The translations under genes were made by a program, and so were the position numbers. The notes beneath the pieces are model-generated. The model saw nothing but the letters and a program-made list of their open reading frames with translations. It did no database searches and was not told where the DNA came from. A DNA stretch of 5,421 nt from an uncultured Clostridia bacterium (lineage in GTDB: Bacteria; Bacillota; Clostridia; Oscillospirales; Ruminococcaceae): the NCBI GenBank assembly GCA_947175045.1, contig CAMWLH010000169.1, forward strand, positions 1 through 5,421, given 5' to 3'. Positions 1-5,174 of this stretch are shown here, piece by piece (within the stretch, counting starts at the first letter, position 1; the number at the start of each line of letters is the position of its first letter).

Positions 1-1
1 C

Positions 2-208
2 GGCTGGGGCTACGGCAGCTCCGTTTCCAGCGAGGAGGAGTTTCTGGAGCGCTTTTCGTCGCTTATAAAAGCGGTGGAGGCTATGGATATCAGCGGCTAT
101 TGCTACACGCAGCTAACCGACGTCGAGCAGGAAACGAACGGGCTTCTGACCGCGGAGCGTGTTCCCAAGGTAAGCGTTGAGAAAATCAGAAAGATAGTGT
201 CGGGTTAA
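2..208 (+). CDS. Glycoside hydrolase family 2 (beta-galactosidase/beta-glucuronidase-like), C-terminal fragment
   Basis: Only the last 68 codons are in the window; the 5' part lies to the left. The frame is open from base 2 to a TAA at 206-208. The peptide begins GWGYG and contains ISGYCYTQLTDVEQETNGLL followed by RVPKV. This is the hallmark C-terminal end of the GH2 TIM barrel, where the strand 'GYCYTQLTDVEQE.NGL' precedes the last helix. The acid/base and nucleophile glutamates lie upstream and cannot be seen, so the substrate (beta-galactoside, beta-glucuronide or beta-mannoside) is not resolved. No trailing sugar-binding or Ig-like domain follows, so the protein ends with its barrel. It faces the minus-strand AraC gene and their stop codons overlap in the shared TTAA at 205-208. 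Being next to AraC regulators and a GH31 enzyme suggests it belongs to the same glycan-degradation locus. Confidence 0.87.
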   Translation, partial: GWGYGSSVSSEEEFLERFSSLIKAVEAMDISGYCYTQLTDVEQETNGLLTAERVPKVSVEKIRKIVSG

Positions 209-1008
209 AATTTTTTGGGGCGCACTCCCGTTTTTTGCAGGAATACGTTTGAAAAATAATGCTCGTCCGCGAAATTCAGCTTGTATGCTATTTCCTTTAT
301 CGTCAGCGAGGTGTTTCGGAGCAGCAGCTTTGCCGTTTCGATTTTCCGCGAGAGAACATAATCGTAAATTGACGTGCCATAGCTTTGCTTAAATACCCTG
401 CTTGCCTGCGGCGGGGAGAGGTTTACATGGGCGGATATCCGCCTGACGCTGAGCCGTTCGAAAATATTGTGGTCGATAAACGACTTTATTTTTCGGGCGG
501 TTTCGCTGATATTGAATTCGCCCCGCGACCTCAGCCGTTCCGATATTTTTATCAGCAGCTTGTGAAATACCGGCGAGCAGAGCGCGAAGACCTCTTCGTC
601 GGGAAGCTCCTTGTTTTCGCAGATATTGAGAAATTCCCCGAATATCGGATAAGCGTCGAGCTCCTTTACAAGCAGCACGCCCGTTATCCCATAGATATGT
701 ATAAGCTCATCGCACAGCGGACCGCTGACGTTAAACCATATCTTTTCAAAGGGATCGTCGGGCAGCGCGCGGTAATCGTGGTCCGCGCCCTTCGGGAGAA
801 TATAAACGTCCCCCCTGCGCGGATAGACCGTACTGCCGTTGACCGTGACCTCGCCCTCTCCCGATATCACATATTCAAAGCAATGAATGTGAGAGCTTCC
901 GCGGACTATGTGATATTTGGGATCGGGATACGTTATTCCCGTCATTTCTATGGAAAAAGGCGTATTCTCATCCAAAAAGCTTTCACCAAATGATATGATA
1001 TGTTCCAT
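205..1008 (-). CDS. AraC/XylS family transcriptional regulator (cupin sensor plus AraC HTH), second gene of the regulator operon
   Basis: A 267-residue protein of the usual length for AraC-type sugar regulators. Residues about 20-95 form a cupin-type effector domain (HIHCFEYVISGEGEVTVNG, then RRGDVYILPKGADHDY). Residues about 168-267 form the double helix-turn-helix. The first HTH is around 187-207 (LSVRRISAHVNLSPPQASRV) and the second around 236-264 (TIKEIAYKLNFADEHYFSNV), followed by the family's closing GVRPKKF. The protein stops right at the end of the HTH domain, a few residues shorter than many homologues. The ATG at 1006-1008 is chosen because AAAGGA sits 7 bases upstream on the minus strand. 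It lies 25 bp after the stop of the other AraC gene with no visible promoter or terminator between, so the two are probably co-transcribed. Its role is inferred: sensing a sugar and activating the local hydrolase or transporter genes. The true ligand is unknown. Confidence 0.92.
   Translation of the reverse strand: MEHIISFGESFLDENTPFSIEMTGITYPDPKYHIVRGSSHIHCFEYVISGEGEVTVNGSTVYPRRGDVYILPKGADHDYRALPDDPFEKIWFNVSGPLCDELIHIYGITGVLLVKELDAYPIFGEFLNICENKELPDEEVFALCSPVFHKLLIKISERLRSRGEFNISETARKIKSFIDHNIFERLSVRRISAHVNLSPPQASRVFKQSYGTSIYDYVLSRKIETAKLLLRNTSLTIKEIAYKLNFADEHYFSNVFLQKTGVRPKKF
217..236 (+). terminator. Weak possible terminator of the GH2 gene
   Basis: A short stem of GGGG (217-220) against TCCC (226-229), with one G-U pair and a 5-base loop, is followed by six T at 231-236. 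It begins 8 bases after the GH2 stop and lies inside the 3' end of the convergent AraC gene. The stem is short, so this is only a candidate; the T-run and position are its main support. Confidence 0.35.
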
Positions 1009-1033
1009 GACTGTTTCCTTTCAGTATGAATTG

Positions 1034-1867
1034 TCATTCCGGCATTTTTCGATATCGGTACGGAGTAACCGAAAACACCTTTTTAAACTCGCGGATAAAA
1101 TAGCTGACATTTGAAAAACCGCACTCCGAAGCAACCTCAATAAGGCTTATATCGGTATTCGACAACAATTTTTTCGCTGCATTCAGCCGATACATTATCA
1201 GATATTCAAACGGAGTTTTTCCTGTGTACTCCTTAAAGAGCCGCTGGAAATACGGTATGCTGTAGCCCGATAATCCCGCCAGCTCGTCGGCGGATATTTT
1301 ATTCATATAATTTATGTGGATAAATTCAAGAGCGCGCTTTATATTTTCAAAGCTTGCCGTTATCGGTTCGTACTCCTCATACCACCATTCCTCTATGATC
1401 GAGGAATAGACCCGTATAAGCTGCTGCTTGACGTTCAGCTCATAGCCGTACTCGCGCTTTTCCATAAGGTCGCATATATCCGCGATACGTTTGATAAATG
1501 CGCGTTCTGCTGGCGTATCTCCCCCATAAAAGCTTTTCGGCGGCTTTGATGCGCTGAAATAACGGCTGCACACGTCCTCCGCGGGAAACAGATACGAACG
1601 GTCGATCACCAGCGCGCGGAATGATATTTCCTGCTTTTCTTCAAGCATCATATAATGAAGCTTTCGACCCTCGCAGAAAGCGCACTGTCCCGCGTCGAGC
1701 CGTATTGACCTGCCGTTGATATTATATTCCGCGCTGCCCTTGACCATATAAATGAATTCGTCCTCATTATGCCATTGATACGGTATAAACCACTGCGAAT
1801 TGTACATCGCGACGGGAAAACCGTCCGTGCCGTGTTTCTTATTTTCCTTTAGATCGGATATATTCAT
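1034..1867 (-). CDS. AraC/XylS family transcriptional regulator, divergent from GH31
   Basis: A 277-residue AraC-type activator. Residues about 18-80 are an AraC-binding cupin (FIPYQWHNEDEFIYMVKGSA, then INGRSIRLDAGQCAF). Residues about 175-272 are the paired HTH DNA-binding domain, with helices around 191-216 (ISADELAGLSGYSIPYFQRL) and 241-262 (SLIEVASECGFSNVSYFIRE), ending in the typical TPYRYR. The frame stays open upstream to an ATG at 1960, but the 31 extra residues are low-complexity (FFKSFLHNNNKKYHYN) and cover the promoter region. The ATG at 1865-1867 has a strong AGGGGG four bases upstream and starts where family homologues start. Stop codon is TGA. It is divergently arranged with the GH31 gene, the classic layout for a local activator that also autoregulates. 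It shares only general family resemblance with the second AraC gene, so this is not an obvious recent tandem duplication. Confidence 0.92.
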   Translation of the reverse strand: MNISDLKENKKHGTDGFPVAMYNSQWFIPYQWHNEDEFIYMVKGSAEYNINGRSIRLDAGQCAFCEGRKLHYMMLEEKQEISFRALVIDRSYLFPAEDVCSRYFSASKPPKSFYGGDTPAERAFIKRIADICDLMEKREYGYELNVKQQLIRVYSSIIEEWWYEEYEPITASFENIKRALEFIHINYMNKISADELAGLSGYSIPYFQRLFKEYTGKTPFEYLIMYRLNAAKKLLSNTDISLIEVASECGFSNVSYFIREFKKVFSVTPYRYRKMPE

Positions 1868-1871
1868 ATAA

Positions 1872-1877
1872 CCCCCT
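1872..1877 (-). promoter_or_regulatory. Ribosome binding site that fixes the start of the upstream AraC gene
   Basis: Read on the minus strand this is AGGGGG, which pairs with the anti-Shine-Dalgarno with one G-U wobble. It lies four bases before ATG 1865-1867 and supports that start over the in-frame ATG at 1960. Confidence 0.75.
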
Positions 1878-1884
1878 AGTATGT

Positions 1885-1951
1885 TATAATGATATTTTTT
1901 GTTGTTATTGTGCAAGAAGCTTTTAAAAAAATATGCTATAATATCATTATA
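1885..1951. repeat. 12-bp perfect inverted repeat in the divergent promoter region (candidate operator)
   Basis: TATAATGATATT at 1885-1896 is repeated exactly in inverted orientation at 1940-1951 (AATATCATTATA). The arm centres are 55 bp apart, about five helical turns. The right arm begins inside the -10 box of the GH31 promoter, and the left arm lies where the promoter of the AraC gene should be, just upstream of its ribosome binding site. The arrangement suits an AraC-type protein or another dimeric regulator acting on both promoters, possibly by looping. The arms are AT-rich, so chance similarity of two -10 regions is the alternative. Confidence 0.45.
1934..1942 (+). promoter_or_regulatory. 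Extended -10 promoter of the GH31 gene
   Basis: TGCTATAAT at 1934-1942 is a perfect sigma-A -10 hexamer (TATAAT, 1937-1942) preceded by the TGn extension. No good -35 box stands 16-18 bp upstream; that position reads AAGAAG. This is typical of promoters that need an activator such as the divergently encoded AraC protein. Transcription would start near 1950, giving a leader of about 55 bases. Confidence 0.6.
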
Positions 1952-1962
1952 CATCATCATAT

Positions 1963-1984
1963 GCTGTCTGTCAATACCGACAGC
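1963..1984 (+). other. Stem-loop in the 5' leader of the GH31 transcript
   Basis: GCTGTC at 1963-1968 pairs perfectly with GACAGC at 1979-1984 around a 10-base loop. The inner TGTC at 1969-1972 can pair instead with GACA at 1979-1982, so two alternative stems exist. It ends 6 bases before the AAGGAGAG ribosome binding site and could be an RNA stabiliser or a protein-binding dyad. It has no T-run and is not a terminator. Confidence 0.35.
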
Positions 1985-2004
1985 GCAAAAAAGGAGAGTG
2001 TCAT

Positions 2005-3978
2005 ATGAGTATTGAGATTATCAATAATACCATCTGCCTTACAAGGCAAGGAGAAACGGTAAAAATATGCGCCTGCGGACACAATTGCATACGCTTTCAG
2101 TCGTCGCCGAACTGCAAAATAACCGACAGCGACAGGACGCTTATGCCGCAAAACGCGGAAGCACGCGCATATATTGACGGTGCAAACCGCCGCGCCGTTC
2201 TTGAAACGGGCGACATGAGGGCGGACACATACGAAAGCGGCTTTACGATCTTTTATTTCAAAGGTCGGGAAATACTGAAAGAGAAATGTGAACTGACTTT
2301 CAGCTGCGGTATAAGAAATTACCGCAATATCGCCGGCGATCTCTGGAAGGCAAGAGTTACGTTTGAAGCGAAGCCCGACGAGCATTTTTACGGTCTGGGA
2401 CACGGCACAGAGGATTGCTTTGATATGAAAGGCTGCGCTATAGACTTGCGCCATCTAAACTCAAAATGCACGATACCGTTTGTGTATTCCTCGCTGGGAT
2501 ACGGCTTTTTGTGGAATGTTCCTTCAACGGGAGTATGCGAGCTCGCGAAAAACCACACCCGCTGGACAAGCGACTGCACTAAGCAGGTAGATTATGTGGT
2601 TATGGGTGGCAATCCGCGTGAGGTATGCGAAAGCCTTGCCGATCTTACGGGTCACGCGCCGATGATGCCTGACTGGGCAATGGGCTTCTGGCAAAGCCGT
2701 CTGCGCTACGAAACGCAGGAGCAGGTCATAGCGGTCGCGGAAAAATATAAAAGCCTCGGTATTCCCTTGTCGGTGCTGGTCATAGACTATTTCCACTGGA
2801 CGGAGCAGGGCGACTGGAAATTCGATCCGCGTTACTGGCCTGATCCGAAAGGAATGTGTGAAAAGCTTCATGGCATGGGAGTTAGGGCGATGGTATCCGT
2901 GTGGCCTACGGTAAACGAAAAAAGCGAAAACTATTATGAAATGCTGAACAAAAATATGTTGATACGAACCGTCAGCGGATCGAACAGAGTTTTTGAATTT
3001 TACGGTTCTCAAGCCGAAATTGACACTACAAATCCGCAAACACGGGAATTCGTCTGGAATAAGCTTAAGACAAATTATCTGGACAACGGTATTGACTGCT
3101 TCTGGCTTGACGAGGCGGAGCCTGAGGTTCACCCCGAGCATTTCGACAACCTGATCTTCGCGGCGGGCAGGGGCGATGAAGTGGCTTTGCTGTATCCCTA
3201 TTACCATTCAAAAACGGTATATGACGGAATGAAGGCGGAGGGCAAGGAGGATATTATAACCCTTGCGCGCTGCGCCTATCTCGGCTCGCAGAAATTCGGC
3301 ACGCTGGTATGGTCGGGAGATATTCCATCCACGTTTGAAAGCCTTTCGGCACAGATAAAGTCGGGGCTGAATATGGCGATGTGCGGTATTGTCTGGTGGA
3401 CGACCGATGTAGGAGGCTTTTACGGCGGCGATCCCAAAACGGAATATTTCAGAGAGCTTGTGATAAGATGGTTCCAGTACGGGGTATTCTGTCCCGTACT
3501 GAGGATACACGGCAATCGGAACAAAGCGGAAAGGACGAGCGGCATACCCGAACCGAGCGGCGCGGACAACGAGCTCTGGAGCTTCGGCAACGAGGCGTTT
3601 GAAATCCTGCGCGGGCTTGTGCTGTTAAGGGAAAGGCTGAAGCCTTACATTAAAAAGCATATGAGGCTCGCCTTTGAAAAGGGCACGCCGATCATGCGCC
3701 CGATGTTTTTCGATTTTCCCGAGGACGAAAGCTGCTACGGTTTAGGCGATCAGTATATGTTCGGCGACGACATTCTGTTTGCTCCGATCACCGTCGAGCA
3801 TCAGACGAGGCGCACGGTATATCTACCCGCGGGAAAATGGATCAGAACCTCGGATAGAGCTGTTTTCGAGGGCGGCGCGACCGTGGAGTGCCACGCGGAG
3901 ATCAATGATTTTATCGCGTTTGTTAGGGACGGCGCAGAGGTCATAGGAGCATTTTCCGTCGACGGTCTTCTCACATAG
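2005..3978 (+). CDS. Glycoside hydrolase family 31, probable intracellular alpha-xylosidase/alpha-glucosidase
   Basis: A complete 657-residue GH31 enzyme, expected to release alpha-linked xylose or glucose from the non-reducing end of oligosaccharides by a retaining mechanism. Residues 1 to about 215 are the N-terminal beta-sandwich (EHFYGLGHGTE at 127-136). The TIM barrel starts at about 222 (PDWAMGFWQSR). Expected active-site elements are present: D261 in IDYFHW, the nucleophile D369 in FWLDEAEPE, W436 and the acid/base D439 in WSGDI, and R500/H502 in LRIHGNRN. The proximal C-terminal beta-domain (GDDILFAPI at 587-595) closes the protein. The distal C-terminal domain of many 750-800 residue relatives is absent. 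No signal peptide or membrane segment is visible, and cysteines are frequent, so it is cytoplasmic and acts on imported sugars. The ATG follows AAGGAGAG at 1991-1998. The stop is TAG, showing that amber ends genes in this genome. Alpha-xylosidase is favoured over alpha-glucosidase by DYFHW and WLDEAEPE, but sequence alone does not settle it. Confidence 0.93.
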   Translation: MSIEIINNTICLTRQGETVKICACGHNCIRFQSSPNCKITDSDRTLMPQNAEARAYIDGANRRAVLETGDMRADTYESGFTIFYFKGREILKEKCELTFSCGIRNYRNIAGDLWKARVTFEAKPDEHFYGLGHGTEDCFDMKGCAIDLRHLNSKCTIPFVYSSLGYGFLWNVPSTGVCELAKNHTRWTSDCTKQVDYVVMGGNPREVCESLADLTGHAPMMPDWAMGFWQSRLRYETQEQVIAVAEKYKSLGIPLSVLVIDYFHWTEQGDWKFDPRYWPDPKGMCEKLHGMGVRAMVSVWPTVNEKSENYYEMLNKNMLIRTVSGSNRVFEFYGSQAEIDTTNPQTREFVWNKLKTNYLDNGIDCFWLDEAEPEVHPEHFDNLIFAAGRGDEVALLYPYYHSKTVYDGMKAEGKEDIITLARCAYLGSQKFGTLVWSGDIPSTFESLSAQIKSGLNMAMCGIVWWTTDVGGFYGGDPKTEYFRELVIRWFQYGVFCPVLRIHGNRNKAERTSGIPEPSGADNELWSFGNEAFEILRGLVLLRERLKPYIKKHMRLAFEKGTPIMRPMFFDFPEDESCYGLGDQYMFGDDILFAPITVEHQTRRTVYLPAGKWIRTSDRAVFEGGATVECHAEINDFIAFVRDGAEVIGAFSVDGLLT

Positions 3979-4048
3979 AAATGCGGTAAAATGCTTACGC
4001 AGCTTGTGAACAGCTTGGATTGAAAACAGCGTATGATTATAAAGCAGG

Positions 4049-4084
4049 AAAAAGGGCTTATGCCGCCGAGGGCGGCATAAGCCC
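4049..4084 (-). terminator. 14-bp perfect hairpin, terminator-like only on the minus strand
   Basis: GGGCTTATGCCGCC at 4054-4067 pairs perfectly with 4071-4084 around a GAG loop. Five A precede it at 4049-4053, which read as a T-run after the hairpin on the minus strand. Downstream on the plus strand there is no T-run (GCAAAC follows). It is well placed, 75 bases after the GH31 stop, to end or protect the GH31 transcript as a stable 3' hairpin. By the usual rule, however, it is an intrinsic terminator for minus-strand transcription, where no gene is visible in the 1.3 kb to its right. Confidence 0.6.
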
Positions 4085-4092
4085 GCAAACGC

Positions 4093-4111
4093 CGACGGGC
4101 AAAGCCCGTCG
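4093..4111. repeat. Second tandem hairpin, 8-bp perfect stem
   Basis: CGACGGGC at 4093-4100 pairs with GCCCGTCG at 4104-4111 around an AAA loop, eight bases after the 14-bp hairpin. Neither strand has a T-run next to it. Paired GC-rich palindromes between genes are typical of dispersed REP-like elements. They could also jointly stabilise the 3' end of the GH31 mRNA. Copy number elsewhere in the genome cannot be seen here. Confidence 0.5.
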
Positions 4112-4138
4112 AGGTTCCGGGAAGTGATTAAAAAGTGA

Positions 4139-4179
4139 GCATTTCGCCCGAATTGTGATTAACAAATCACATGAAATGC
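4139..4179. repeat. Composite dyad upstream of the HTH gene (candidate operator or RNA structure)
   Basis: Two nested inverted repeats share a centre. The outer arms are GCATTTC (4139-4145) and GAAATGC (4173-4179). The inner arms are TGTGATT (4154-4160) and AATCACA (4165-4171) around AACA. The 8-base versus 1-base gap between outer and inner arms makes a bulged stem. GTGATTAA also occurs directly repeated at 4124-4131 and 4155-4162, 31 bp apart. The dyad lies 83-123 bases before the start of the interrupted HTH gene and may control it. The surrounding 3979-4261 stretch contains no gene that I can support. Confidence 0.4.
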
Positions 4180-4261
4180 GATGGTTAAGCCTTTTTCAGC
4201 GACGTTATTTTATTCCCTTATAGCATTACAGAGCATAATTCCGAAAAAAGAAAGGACAAAA

Positions 4262-5077
4262 ATGAAAGATTTACTTAACAGCAATGAGCCTTTAACCTTA
4301 GAGAGCCTCCGTGAATTCTTTCATGAGCACGATTTTTCGACAATACCTGCTAAAGACCCGTCCGAATACACCGAAGATGAGCTGGAGCTGTATAATGCGG
4401 TTCTGAAGCACATAAACGCCGAATGGAAAGAGATCTCAAAGGCACTTGGGCTGAATCACCCGCAGGACTGCTACTCGAGGGATTTCCCTCCCGAACTGAT
4501 CAGGGACAGGATGTAGCGTATCGTTGCGGATCAGGTCGTAAAAATTTGCGGCAGTGACAAAACGTTTGAAAATATTATGGAAGATTTTATTTTTCCGCAG
4601 ATGGTTGTCGGAATAGAGGGCGACGATATTCTATTCAGTGAGGATCTGGCAAACGAGGCTTTGCATAACGCTGTCAACGCTCTAATGCAGACGCTGGATA
4701 TCGGTAGTCTTGCCGAAACGGCTAAGAAAATGTCGTGCGACGAGGACTTTAATCCAAATAAAGCGCTGAACTATCCCAGAATGGATCACAACAGAAAATA
4801 TAATCATACCCGTTCCGCAGTCAAGGTTGGTTCACTTGACGAATATGTTGAGGAGGGAAACGATACGGCGGGAGATATTGACATCGAATTGACGGCAGAT
4901 GTTCACATTCTGATTGAAAAGCTTCGTGAAAGTGCTTCGGAACAGGAAAAAGAGATTATTGATCTGTTGTCTGCCGGATACAGTCAGCGTGAAATTGTAC
5001 AAAAACTTGGTGTCTCTCAAAGCACAATTTCACGAAAAGTAACAAAATTTAAAAATTTCTTATCATCGAGTGGATAA
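4262..5077 (+). pseudogene. Sigma-70 region 4-like HTH protein interrupted by an in-frame TAG at codon 85
   Basis: The frame from ATG 4262 (AAAGGA 5 bases upstream) to TAA 5075-5077 would give 271 residues if the TAG at 4514-4516 were read. Both sides are coding-like and in the same frame: before it LIRDRM, after it RIVADQVVKICG, together resembling one amphipathic helix. CAG (Gln) to TAG is a single change. No ATG, GTG or TTG occurs after the TAG until ATG 4577, and that codon has no ribosome binding site, so a separate second gene is unlikely. Residues about 180-196 (HNRKYNHTRSAVKVGSLDEY region) resemble the linker before sigma region 4. Residues about 225-262 (SEQEKEIIDLLSAGYSQREI, then VQKLGVSQSTISRKV) form a sigma-4/LuxR-type HTH that would bind DNA. 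The N-terminal 80 residues are acidic and unrecognised. An in-frame ATG at 4181 lacks a ribosome binding site and was not used. It could be a true pseudogene, a read-through gene, or a sequencing error. GH31 upstream ends with TAG, so amber is a normal stop here. Confidence 0.7.
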
Positions 5078-5112
5078 AATGGTTTTCTCGTGTCGGTAAG
5101 GTTATAGAGGCG

Positions 5113-5143
5113 ATCCCGTCGTACATCGGCGGGATTTTGTTTT
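5113..5143 (+). terminator. Rho-independent terminator after the HTH gene, ahead of the ATPase gene
   Basis: ATCCCGTCG (5113-5121) pairs with CGGCGGGAT (5127-5135) through nine pairs with one G-U, around the loop TACAT. TTTTGTTTT follows at 5135-5143. It starts 35 bases after the HTH gene's TAA and ends 17 bases before the ribosome binding site of the next gene, leaving no room for a separate promoter. It therefore may act as an attenuator. Confidence 0.8.
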
Positions 5144-5160
5144 CGGAAAAATTATTTGAC

Positions 5161-5166
5161 AGGAGG
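5161..5166 (+). promoter_or_regulatory. Ribosome binding site deciding a TTG start
   Basis: A full-consensus AGGAGG stands eight bases before TTG 5175-5177. An in-frame TGA at 5157-5159 excludes any earlier start. The next in-frame ATG at 5211 has no comparable site, so TTG is preferred. Confidence 0.8.
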
Positions 5167-5174
5167 ACAAGTTA

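Noticed and set aside
385..993. A 202-codon plus-strand open frame opposite the AraC gene, and similar long minus-strand frames opposite GH31 (1957-2454, 2524-3207)
   Set aside because: They lie antisense to genes with clear family motifs, have no recognisable domain or ribosome binding site, and their length follows from the codon bias of the real genes.
1868..1960. N-terminal extension of the AraC gene to ATG 1960
   Set aside because: The added residues are low-complexity and would run through the divergent promoter region. A strong ribosome binding site precedes ATG 1865-1867 instead.
4000..4017. CAGCTTG repeated twice with a 4-base spacer after GH31
   Set aside because: Only two 7-base copies with no further iteration. 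This is too little to call iterons or a CRISPR-like repeat.
3801..4088. A 95-codon minus-strand frame overlapping the end of GH31 and the hairpin
   Set aside because: It starts inside the hairpin, lacks a ribosome binding site, shows no family resemblance, and is mostly antisense to GH31.
4181..4261. Earlier ATG at 4181 for the interrupted HTH gene
   Set aside because: It has no Shine-Dalgarno site, while AAAGGA stands 5 bases before ATG 4262. The upstream 27 codons do not look like part of the domain.
4577..5077. An independent 166-codon gene starting at ATG 4577
   Set aside because: No ribosome binding site precedes it, and the coding-like sequence in the same frame extends back to the TAG. 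One interrupted gene explains both halves better.
5156..5161. TTGACA, a perfect -35 hexamer, before the ATPase gene
   Set aside because: No -10 element lies 16-18 bp downstream; the spot falls within the coding start, and the hexamer overlaps the ribosome binding site.
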